DNA of 6,016 nucleotides from Ignavibacteriaceae bacterium (GTDB lineage Bacteria; Bacteroidota; Ignavibacteria; Ignavibacteriales; Ignavibacteriaceae). The stretch lies in assembly GCA_022865965.1 (NCBI GenBank), contig JALHTS010000542.1, positions 1-6,016 on the forward strand. Reading direction: 5' to 3'. The position numbers and the translations under genes were made by a program. The notes under the pieces are model-generated. The model was not told where the DNA came from. It searched no databases and saw nothing but the letters and a program-made list of their open reading frames with translations. Shown here in pieces: positions 1 through 5,983 of the stretch (its first letter is position 1; every line of letters starts with the position of its first letter).

Positions 1-954
1 AGCATAAGCATATTTCATGGCTTCAACAAGCTTATGTATATATCCACTGCTGCCCCAATCGCTTCTGTTGAATTCATAATTTTCTAGAATGTTTAATATT
101 TGGACAAGAACTATTCCACCTGCACTTGGAGGACCCATTGAATTAATTTCATAATCACGATAAGTTCCGATTACAGGCTTTCTTTCAACAGGTTCATAAT
201 TTGCTAAATCTTCAAGTGTTATCCATCCGCCAAGTTCTGAAACTTGCTTGACAATTAGATCTGCTACTTCACCTTTATAAAATCCGTCCTTTCCATACTT
301 TTTAATTTTTAGCAGAGTCTTAGCTAAATCTTTTTGAATGAAAATATTGCCTGCCTCATAAGGCTCACCATTTTTTGAAAATATTTTTATGGATGATTCA
401 TACTTGTTAAATTCTTTTAAATTGGTTTTAAACGAATTAGCAATTCTGTACTCAAGTTCAAAGCCATTCAAAGCCAAATCAATTGCAGGTTGAATTATAT
501 CCTCAAGCTTCATTGTTCCATATTTCTCAAGCGCATAGATTAGTCCTGCAACACTGCCGGGCACTCCTGATGATGTGGCTCCTGTTTCACTCAAATCCGA
601 AATGGGGACTTTATTTTCGTCAAGATACAAATCAGGATGTGCAGAACCGGGTGCTTTCTCTCTATAGTCAATCGTGGTGGAAGTTCCATCATTCAATCTT
701 ATAACCATAAAACCACCGCCACCGATATTACCTGCAGACGGATGAGTAACTGCTAAGGCAAATCCAACCGCTACAGAAGCATCAACCGCATTGCCGCCTT
801 TTTTCAATATTTCAACTCCTACTTTTGAAGCCAATTCGCTTGCAGATACTACCATTCCGTTTTTGCCTGCAATTGGTCCGGGAACTTGAGCCTTAATAAT
901 TATTGAGAATGAAAAGAATATAATTAATGAAAATATTTTAGAATATGTTTGCAT
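1..954 (-). CDS. ggt: Gamma-glutamyltransferase, exported, N-terminal 318 residues (runs off window edge)
   Basis: This is an open frame of 318 codons with no stop before base 1. The family cleaves and transfers the gamma-glutamyl group of glutathione and related compounds outside the cytoplasm, and matures by self-cleavage into large and small subunits. Seen here: a signal peptide (Lys6, hydrophobic 7-20, likely cut after KAQ at 21-23), then GMVVSASELAS (33-43), GGNAVDA (53-59), the glycine-rich GNIGGGGFMV (75-84), and DYREKAP (96-102). Arg98 in that last motif matches the substrate-carboxylate-binding Arg114 of the E. coli enzyme. PPSAGGI and QILNILENYEF follow near the end. The nucleophilic threonine that begins the small subunit lies beyond the window, so activity cannot be judged. 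The start at 954 overlaps the last 17 bases of the MCE gene; an in-frame ATG at 969 is an alternative that adds MELKL. Neither has a clear Shine-Dalgarno site, which fits translation coupled to the gene before it. Family call is very secure. Confidence 0.95.
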   Translation of the reverse strand, partial: MQTYSKIFSLIIFFSFSIIIKAQVPGPIAGKNGMVVSASELASKVGVEILKKGGNAVDASVAVGFALAVTHPSAGNIGGGGFMVIRLNDGTSTTIDYREKAPGSAHPDLYLDENKVPISDLSETGATSSGVPGSVAGLIYALEKYGTMKLEDIIQPAIDLALNGFELEYRIANSFKTNLKEFNKYESSIKIFSKNGEPYEAGNIFIQKDLAKTLLKIKKYGKDGFYKGEVADLIVKQVSELGGWITLEDLANYEPVERKPVIGTYRDYEINSMGPPSAGGIVLVQILNILENYEFNRSDWGSSGYIHKLVEAMKYAYA

Positions 955-1846
955 CAACTTTAATTCCATCACCCTGCAATTGATCAACAAGAATTTTTGT
1001 AAGCTTATTCAATTGATCTAACGCAGATTTAATATCATTTATCATTTTTTCATCATATAACAATTTGCCTAAAGCATTTTCCTGCTCAATTGTTTCATCT
1101 GTGAGTTTGTTTATTTTCAAAAGCAAGTCATCAGTTTTATCCAATACATCTTTAATCTTTTTAACTGATTCACCCATTGCATCTTTATTTGTTTTAATAA
1201 ACTTTTTGGCTTCATCGGTTAATTCAACAGTATTGCTTGTCAGAGTTTTAATGCCTTCCCTGTTTTCATCAATCATAAGATTTAATTTTTTGCTGATATC
1301 TGTAAAATTAGAAAGCGAAGTTTTAATATCAGATTCCATGTTTTTATCTGTTAGATACACATTCATTGAGGATAGAGTAATTTTAATATCTTTAAGCAAA
1401 GTTACAAGATCATCCTGAACCGAACCGAATACAGCCATTACAGACGGAATATCAGATAGAAATTCACCATAGTAAATTTCATTACTATTTAATTTTTCAT
1501 CAGAACTTCCCGGATAGATCTCAACTCTTTTACCACCCATCAAATCAAGCATATTCAAAGTGAATCTGGCATCGCTTCGCAAATCAACATCATCATCAAC
1601 CGAAAGTATAACCAAAACATTATTGCTCTCAACTTTCATATCTTTAACAAAACCTTTTCTAACTCCATTAACGGTTACATTGTCGCTTATTTCAAGTCCC
1701 GCGACATTATCGAACTTTACGGAAATGTTTTGTTCTTTTGACTGAATTGTGAAATTTTTTGCCCAACCAAGAATCCACAATAATATTATCAATCCGACTA
1801 TTACCGTAAGTCCGACTCTTATTTCAGTTTTTCTTTCATTTTTCAT
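938..1846 (-). CDS. MCE/MlaD-family lipid-transport protein, membrane anchored
   Basis: This 302-residue protein has the layout of MlaD-like subunits of MCE transporters, which bind lipids in the periplasm for movement between inner and outer membranes. Seen: a short cytoplasmic N-terminus, one membrane segment at about 11-29, then the MCE domain at about 38-116, with VKFDNVAGLEISDNVTVNG (43-61) as its signature and GGKRVEIYPG (104-113) near its end. A long helical, probably coiled-coil region (about 140-290) follows, containing ENALGKLLYDEKMINDI, a motif common in MCE proteins of Bacteroidota. MCE genes usually sit beside an ABC permease (mlaE) and ATPase (mlaF); neither is in this window, so the partners must be encoded elsewhere. 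The start overlaps the upstream gene by 11 bases (ATG AAA AAT GA) and the end overlaps ggt by 17, so translation is likely coupled on both sides. The lipid substrate cannot be inferred. Confidence 0.9.
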   Translation of the reverse strand: MKNERKTEIRVGLTVIVGLIILLWILGWAKNFTIQSKEQNISVKFDNVAGLEISDNVTVNGVRKGFVKDMKVESNNVLVILSVDDDVDLRSDARFTLNMLDLMGGKRVEIYPGSSDEKLNSNEIYYGEFLSDIPSVMAVFGSVQDDLVTLLKDIKITLSSMNVYLTDKNMESDIKTSLSNFTDISKKLNLMIDENREGIKTLTSNTVELTDEAKKFIKTNKDAMGESVKKIKDVLDKTDDLLLKINKLTDETIEQENALGKLLYDEKMINDIKSALDQLNKLTKILVDQLQGDGIKVDANIF

Positions 1847-2195
1847 TTTCTGTCTCTAATATTTTTTTTATCTCATCAAGTTCAGATTTTGTAATGATAC
1901 TGTCAAAGGTAATGTGTTTAAACTGATTCCAGAATATTTTTTGTGCAGAATCCGATTCGTTTAGAATATCAAGATCTTCTATATATAAACTTAGAGAGCT
2001 CAACAAAGAATCTTTTTCTGGCGAATCCTGAATAAAAGATAGTTCTTCCTTAAAGCTTTTCTCAACTACAGGCATAAACATTTTTTTTGCCGGTTTAATA
2101 ACCCATTCATCTAGCTTGTATTGAATTATATAAGCAATTGCTGCTACAAAAATAGTTAATATTATTATTGATTTAACGAAGCAGCCTTTTTTCAT
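1836..2195 (-). CDS. Small single-pass membrane protein of unknown function
   Basis: I do not recognise this 119-residue protein. It starts MKKGCFVK, has one membrane segment at about 8-26, and then a charged, mostly helical tail. Cys5 comes before the hydrophobic stretch, so it is not a lipobox. The positive N-terminus predicts the tail on the periplasmic side, possibly as an uncleaved anchor; this is inference. The tail contains an acidic patch (YIEDLDILNESDS, 71-83) and ends in ELDEIKKILETENEK. It is probably real because it sits 9 bp after the DUF21-CBS gene, overlaps the MCE gene by 11 bp, and starts with ATG as soon as the previous frame closes. No Shine-Dalgarno site is visible, so it may rely on ribosomes leaving the upstream gene. 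Sharing the envelope with the MCE protein suggests, but does not show, that it is an accessory subunit. Confidence 0.75.
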   Translation of the reverse strand: MKKGCFVKSIIILTIFVAAIAYIIQYKLDEWVIKPAKKMFMPVVEKSFKEELSFIQDSPEKDSLLSSLSLYIEDLDILNESDSAQKIFWNQFKHITFDSIITKSELDEIKKILETENEK

Positions 2196-2204
2196 GGTTG
2201 AATT

Positions 2205-3482
2205 CTAGATTATTTTTTCAATTAAAACTTTTTTAATTCTTTTCTTCAGAATTTCTTTCACAGTGTAACGAAATCCTTTAAATGTAAAGTTAAAACTTTC
2301 CTGAGGAATGCTTCCCGCCTGATTTAGAACAAAACCACCAAGAGTATCAAATTCCTCATCCTCATTTCCAATTTCAGTTCCTAAACTTTCATTTATTTCA
2401 TCAATTGAAATTTTTCCTAAAGCCAACCACATATTTTCTTCAAGCGAAGTTATCGGATTTTCCTCTTTATCATATTCATCCCATATTTCGCCCACAACTT
2501 CTTCAACAATATCTTCGAGTGTCACCAAGCCTGATGTGCCGCCATACTCATCAACAACTATTGCAAGATGCATTTTCTTTTCCTGGAATTCTTTCAATAG
2601 TTCACTTATCAGTTTTGCTTCAGGGACGAATAAAACTTTTCGTGATATTTTCTTTAATGAAAGATGCGCTCTTAATTCAGGATTTCTTGAATACGGTAAA
2701 AGATCTTTGGCAAAGATAATTCCGAATATCTCATCGAGATCATCTTTATAAAGAGGAATTCTGCTATGACCGGACTGTGTTATAATTTCAAGAAGTTCAT
2801 CATACTTAACATCCGTGGCAACTGCTATTATATCTACACGCGGAGTCATTATTTCTTCAACAGTTACCGAACCGAAACTAACCAGACTGCTTATAAGATT
2901 GTGTTCATCCTCTTCAAGTGCGCCTTTTTTGTGACTTATAGAAGTAAGATGAGGAATTTCATCTCTGGATATTGCAGATTTAGATTTGTCAATCTTCAAC
3001 TTGGAAATGGAAAGTTTTATAACTTCTGTAATGAATTCAGCAATTGGATAAATAACAATGTTGAAATAATACATAGGTACAGCTATCACTCTGCTGAAAA
3101 GATAAGGATTTTTTGTTGCTGCAACTTTAGGAAAGAGTTCACCAAAAATTAGAACAAATATTGTAAGGAGAATTATTTGAATTGTAAGTGCAATTTCCAT
3201 CGAAATTGAAAAATAATCAGCTGCATCAAATGCAAGAAAAACCGCCACTATTGAAGCGCCAACATTTACTGAAGTATTGCCGATGAGAATTGTTACAAGA
3301 AGTCGGCGCGGGAAATTAATTAAACTTAACAGATACCTGCTTATTATTCTATTAGCTTTGAAGTGGCTTTCAATTTTCTTTTTATCCAGCGAAAACAAAG
3401 CAACTTCAGAGCCTGAGAAAAAGGCTGATGCTAATAAAAGAACAGCAAGAATTACAAGTTTTACTGACCAATCAATATCCAA
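2205..3482 (-). CDS. DUF21 (CNNM)-CBS-CorC_HlyC membrane protein, 'hemolysin family' / GldE-like
   Basis: This 425-residue inner-membrane protein has the full three-part family layout. DUF21 occupies about 1-170, with FSGSEVALFSLD (22-33), ILIGNTSVNV (65-74) and GELFPKVAATKNP (114-126), and about four hydrophobic stretches (6-28, 62-85, 97-114, 130-158). A CBS pair follows: about 203-264 with IMTPR at 211-215, and about 277-335 with DEYGGTSGLVTLEDIVEE at 311-328. A CorC_HlyC domain lies at about 345-424. Family members are linked to magnesium or cobalt handling in several bacteria and to gliding motility (GldE) in Bacteroidota; 'hemolysin' is a historical label. The start appears to be TTG at 3482: an in-frame TAG lies at 3488-3486, and the first internal ATG (residue 95) would remove half of DUF21. 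It follows ssb by 36 bp with no terminator. Family is certain; the exact substrate or role is not. Confidence 0.93.
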   Translation of the reverse strand: MDIDWSVKLVILAVLLLASAFFSGSEVALFSLDKKKIESHFKANRIISRYLLSLINFPRRLLVTILIGNTSVNVGASIVAVFLAFDAADYFSISMEIALTIQIILLTIFVLIFGELFPKVAATKNPYLFSRVIAVPMYYFNIVIYPIAEFITEVIKLSISKLKIDKSKSAISRDEIPHLTSISHKKGALEEDEHNLISSLVSFGSVTVEEIMTPRVDIIAVATDVKYDELLEIITQSGHSRIPLYKDDLDEIFGIIFAKDLLPYSRNPELRAHLSLKKISRKVLFVPEAKLISELLKEFQEKKMHLAIVVDEYGGTSGLVTLEDIVEEVVGEIWDEYDKEENPITSLEENMWLALGKISIDEINESLGTEIGNEDEEFDTLGGFVLNQAGSIPQESFNFTFKGFRYTVKEILKKRIKKVLIEKII

Positions 3483-3518
3483 ATACTAAAATATTCCCGC
3501 GCTGTTAAACAAATCTAA

Positions 3519-3944
3519 TTAAAATGGTAAATCGTTATTATCCTGAACATCAGGGGCTGCAGCAGATTCTGTTGAGCCGTTAGAAGTCTCATCGTCTTTT
3601 GCACCGCCACCTGAGGTTTCCAAGGGAATAATTTTTTCAGCAATAACATCTGTTGAATATCTTTTCACTCCTTCTTTATCAGTGTATTCACGGGTAGTCA
3701 ATCTTCCTTCAACATAAAACTTTTTTCCTTTTTTAAGATTATCTTTCATAAAATCTGAAAGATTAAAACCGGTGATTCTATGCCATGTAGTTTCATTTAC
3801 CCAATCACCGCTTTTTCCTTTATAGCCGTATGTTGTAGCTAGTGAAAAGTTAGTTATTGCAAGATTATTATCTGCAGTAAACCTGGTTTCGGCATCTCTG
3901 CCCAAATTACCAATCAACATTATTCTATTTAACGAGAAAGCCAT
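3519..3944 (-). CDS. ssb: Single-stranded DNA-binding protein
   Basis: SSB coats single-stranded DNA during replication, repair and recombination, usually as a tetramer, and recruits partner enzymes through its C-terminal tip. The 141 residues show the OB-fold at about 4-109: NRIMLIGNLGRDAETRFT (6-23), TTWHRI (52-57, with the conserved Trp54), KGKKFYVEGRLTTREYTD (72-89) and RYSTDVIAEKI (95-105). A short low-complexity linker follows (111-133, Gly/Ser/Ala-rich), then the tip DNNDLPF, a conservative version of the usual DDDIPF. The protein is shorter than the E. coli form (178) because the linker is short. A strong ribosome site (GGAGG) lies six bases before the ATG. It is the first gene of the likely five-gene operon, although its DNA role is unrelated to the envelope functions downstream; the link may be only shared transcription. 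Confidence 0.97.
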   Translation of the reverse strand: MAFSLNRIMLIGNLGRDAETRFTADNNLAITNFSLATTYGYKGKSGDWVNETTWHRITGFNLSDFMKDNLKKGKKFYVEGRLTTREYTDKEGVKRYSTDVIAEKIIPLETSGGGAKDDETSNGSTESAAAPDVQDNNDLPF

Positions 3945-3950
3945 AGCGAG

Positions 3951-3955
3951 CCTCC
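3951..3955 (-). promoter_or_regulatory. Shine-Dalgarno site of ssb
   Basis: GGAGG on the minus strand with a six-base spacer (CTCGCT) to the ssb ATG at 3944. It is a near-perfect match to the anti-Shine-Dalgarno sequence and contrasts with the weak or absent sites of the downstream genes of the same unit. Confidence 0.8.
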
Positions 3956-3988
3956 AATTTTTGTTAATGAGTTTTGTAACAATTTAAT

Positions 3989-4022
3989 AAAATAAATAAT
4001 AAGATAAATATCATCAAACTTA
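3989..4022 (-). promoter_or_regulatory. Candidate promoter for ssb and the downstream operon
   Basis: The 75-bp spacer before ssb (3945-4019) has no terminator-like hairpin and must carry any local promoter. Two overlapping candidates are visible. TAAGTTTG at 4022-4015 fits the Bacteroidota -7 consensus TAnnTTTG exactly and begins in the stop codon of the SPOR gene, but the expected -33 TTG is only GTG (4046-4044). Alternatively TTGATG (4017-4012) and TATTTT (3994-3989) sit 17 bases apart like a weak sigma-70 pair. In such AT-rich DNA either could be chance. Confidence 0.3.
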
Positions 4023-4433
4023 TTTATTTACAGTAATTATCCACACATCACTGAAATCAGGGATTTGCCTTATATTATCTCTTACAATTTCTGCTTCCGG
4101 CCGGGATTTATAAAATGGAACAATCTGAACAACATACAAATTGACTTTGTCGCTGTAAGAAATGCTGACTTCATTCAAAAGTTTTTTTCGACTCATATCT
4201 GCAAAACTTTCTGCCCTATCCTGTGTAGTGAAAGCTCCTATTTGTACAACATAATAAGATTCTTCTAAAGTAGGATATTCACCCGTAGTTGGGGGTGTAA
4301 TTGTGTTTTCTACAGGCACTTCGTCAAAAATGTAAACTTCTTCCTTCTTTGTCGTTTCTTCAGAAGGTGTACAGGAAGAAATAATTACTAGCCCTGCAAG
4401 TAGAATAAAAAAATAAAAATAGTACGAATTCAT
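4020..4433 (-). CDS. SPOR-domain lipoprotein
   Basis: This is a 137-residue exported lipoprotein. A type II signal peptide (hydrophobic about 4-18) ends in the lipobox I-S-S-C with Cys21 as the lipidation site. A low-complexity Thr/Glu/Pro-rich linker (22-57) leads to a C-terminal SPOR domain at about 59-136, with YYVVQIGAFTTQDRAESFA (60-78) as the first repeat and LYVVQIVPFYKSRPEAE (99-115) as the second. SPOR domains bind glycan strands of peptidoglycan stripped of stem peptides, often at division sites, so a wall-linked or division role is likely but not shown. The frame is open to an upstream ATG at 4502, but I chose 4433: it has an AAGGG ribosome site at 4443-4439, gives a normal lipoprotein signal, and avoids starting inside the terminator hairpin. 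The 51 bp between terminator and ATG suggests a separate promoter; GATTTTTG at 4469-4462 is one base off the Bacteroidota -7 element. Confidence 0.88.
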   Translation of the reverse strand: MNSYYFYFFILLAGLVIISSCTPSEETTKKEEVYIFDEVPVENTITPPTTGEYPTLEESYYVVQIGAFTTQDRAESFADMSRKKLLNEVSISYSDKVNLYVVQIVPFYKSRPEAEIVRDNIRQIPDFSDVWIITVNK

Positions 4434-4438
4434 AACTG

Positions 4439-4443
4439 CCCTT
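4439..4443 (-). promoter_or_regulatory. Shine-Dalgarno site deciding the SPOR lipoprotein start
   Basis: AAGGG on the minus strand, five bases (CAGTT) before the ATG at 4433. It supports the 137-residue lipoprotein start over the longer frame beginning at 4502, whose upstream sequence is part of a terminator stem. Confidence 0.65.
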
Positions 4444-4484
4444 TTTTTATGATTTGTAGGACAAAAATCAGAAAAAGAATGGAT

Positions 4485-4517
4485 AAAAAAAAGGGATGGC
4501 AAAAAACCATCCCTTTT
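4485..4517 (-). terminator. Intrinsic terminator of the barrel/SGNH hydrolase unit
   Basis: A perfect 11-bp inverted repeat is present: AAAAGGGATGG (4517-4507), a 7-base loop (4506-4500), then CCATCCCTTTT (4499-4489), with the T-run continuing to eight Ts (4492-4485). It lies 21 bp after the SGNH hydrolase stop. This is a textbook Rho-independent terminator for minus-strand transcription. Read on the plus strand the same stem is followed by only TTTTATTT, and there is no converging gene to need it. Confidence 0.9.
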
Positions 4518-4538
4518 ATTTAATAGATTACTTAAATT

Positions 4539-5966
4539 TTAATACAACAAATGATCAAATGCCTTCGGATCAATTTGCGGATAACCATCAATAAAACTGA
4601 TCTTTGCTACAAGTGGCAGACTTGCAGGAATAGTAGCTACATTTATTCTCGGAATATTTGCATTGAATGTAGAATTTATAGCTTTGATAAATTCATTAGC
4701 TATAATTGCATGACCCTGACTAGTCGGATGCACACCATCCAGACTGAACAAACCGCCTGTCACATAGGTAGTTGTAAAAGTCAATCCATCGGTTTGGTAA
4801 CCAGACTGTCGAATAGTATTAAATATAGTATTCATATCCACAATAGCAAATCCAGAAGTAGTTGCTGCATTTTCAATTACTAAATTATAATCTGTTACAG
4901 CCGTTTGGGCTATATTTATTTCAACGGGGTCAAGAATTAGTGAATTCGGCCATGGATTAAAAGGATGAAAACCAAAAGGATATCTAGTATCAATTCCTGT
5001 AGGTATTTCATTTCCAGAAATACTGTAATATAGACCCGTTGTATCTCCAAGTAAAGTAGCATAAGTACTACCTCTTAACGAAATTAAGGCAGTGCCATTT
5101 CTTAAAGATGCTGAGTCAGCTAATCCGGCAGTTCCATTGGATTTCAGATAAAATAATCCTGGAGCACCCAAGAGAGTCCAAGGAACTAATGAGGAAATAA
5201 CAGGACCTAAGTACGTTAAGTACGGAATAGCATTAACATTAGGAATATTTGCAACAACTACTTTTGCTCCGGAAGAATCTTCTAATTGCTGAGTAATTCT
5301 GTTGTAAAGAAATGTAAATGTTGGTCTATCTGTTGGCGCTGCCGGTGAAACACCTCCACTTGTAGCATAACCAAGTACGTCGTTATTTCCAATCCATAAT
5401 GTTACAAAAGTTGGTTGTTGAACTAATGCTTGTTGTAACTGTGTTCCAAGATTTAATGCACTATTTCTAAGAACAAGATCGAAGAAAGGATTCGGTGAAT
5501 TTGCGAATAATGCAGATGCACAATCTGTAGAATTTGTTGCATTCAAGACGTCATAAGTTAAAGCACCTGGAACACCAAGATTATTATATGGTGCCGGATA
5601 AGTTAAATTTGTAGGAGTACCGGTCTTAGTATTATTAATAATAACCGCTCCCGTAGCCGTTAATGCTTGAATCTCCATTCTTCCACCAGAACCGGGATCT
5701 GAATAAATCGGCATTGCAAATTTCGTACTTACTTGTTTTGCAAGCAGATTGCCAAAACTATATACCTGAGCACTTTCATAAAGTGCTGCATTCTGATAAC
5801 CGGCAGTTAAGCTGTTGCCGATAGCAACGAATCTTGTTAAATCAGCATCACCGCTTTTGCCGTCTAATATTGGTTCAACACCAGTAATATCACTTCTATC
5901 TTCACAGCCATTGAGAAATACGAATGCAAGGACTGCAAAAGCTAATAGATATAAAATCTTTTTCAT
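4539..5966 (-). CDS. SGNH/GDSL-type esterase lipoprotein
   Basis: This is a 475-residue exported hydrolase. A lipoprotein signal (hydrophobic 4-18) ends in L-N-G-C with Cys21 as the lipid anchor. All four SGNH blocks are visible: block I FVAIGNSLTAGY (46-57) with nucleophile Ser52, where the usual GDSL reads GNSL; block II around NNLGVPGA (128-135), with Gly131 the likely oxyanion residue; block III WIGNNDVLGY (191-200) with Asn195; and block V DGVHPTSQGH (410-419) with Asp410 and His413. Such enzymes hydrolyse esters or acyl groups; the substrate cannot be read from sequence. It is larger than compact SGNH enzymes because of a Thr/Asn/Ala-rich insertion between blocks III and V and about 62 residues after His413. 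It lies 17 bp after a beta-barrel gene and before a strong terminator. Pairing of SGNH lipoproteins with FadL-like barrels is known in Bacteroidota and would suggest lipid or hydrophobic-substrate processing at the outer membrane. Confidence 0.92.
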   Translation of the reverse strand: MKKILYLLAFAVLAFVFLNGCEDRSDITGVEPILDGKSGDADLTRFVAIGNSLTAGYQNAALYESAQVYSFGNLLAKQVSTKFAMPIYSDPGSGGRMEIQALTATGAVIINNTKTGTPTNLTYPAPYNNLGVPGALTYDVLNATNSTDCASALFANSPNPFFDLVLRNSALNLGTQLQQALVQQPTFVTLWIGNNDVLGYATSGGVSPAAPTDRPTFTFLYNRITQQLEDSSGAKVVVANIPNVNAIPYLTYLGPVISSLVPWTLLGAPGLFYLKSNGTAGLADSASLRNGTALISLRGSTYATLLGDTTGLYYSISGNEIPTGIDTRYPFGFHPFNPWPNSLILDPVEINIAQTAVTDYNLVIENAATTSGFAIVDMNTIFNTIRQSGYQTDGLTFTTTYVTGGLFSLDGVHPTSQGHAIIANEFIKAINSTFNANIPRINVATIPASLPLVAKISFIDGYPQIDPKAFDHLLY

Positions 5967-5976
5967 TTAATTAGTT

Positions 5977-5982
5977 CTCCTT
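5977..5982 (-). promoter_or_regulatory. Shine-Dalgarno site of the SGNH hydrolase
   Basis: AAGGAG on the minus strand, ten bases before the ATG at 5966. The spacer is slightly long. The site touches the second of two in-frame stops (TAA TAA) that end the upstream barrel gene, which suggests both genes are on one transcript. Confidence 0.7.
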
Positions 5983-5983
5983 A

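Noticed and set aside
483..704. Plus-strand open frame of 73 codons
   Set aside because: It is antisense to the gamma-glutamyltransferase coding region, whose conserved motifs fix the minus strand as coding.
1065..1418. Plus-strand open frame of 117 codons
   Set aside because: It lies wholly antisense to the MCE gene, is Ser/Leu/Phe-rich in the way of a reverse-frame shadow, and has no matching domain or neighbour.
2405..3152. Three plus-strand open frames of 71-128 codons
   Set aside because: All are antisense to the DUF21-CBS gene, which has complete conserved domains over the same bases.
3483..3518. Terminator between ssb and the DUF21-CBS gene
   Set aside because: The 36-bp spacer has only a four-base GCGC self-match and no stem with a T-run, so read-through is expected.
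3974..3982. TTGTTACAA, a 9-base palindrome in the ssb leader, considered as an operator
   Set aside because: It is short, single-copy and in AT-rich sequence; it matches no operator I can name.
4434..4484. Promoter for the SPOR lipoprotein
   Set aside because: A promoter is likely here given the terminator just upstream, but the only hint is GATTTTTG at 4469-4462 without a -33 partner, too weak to list as a site.
4065..4883. Plus-strand open frames opposite the SPOR and SGNH genes
   Set aside because: They mirror well-supported minus-strand genes, lack ribosome sites and have Cys/Tyr/Ile-rich composition typical of shadows.
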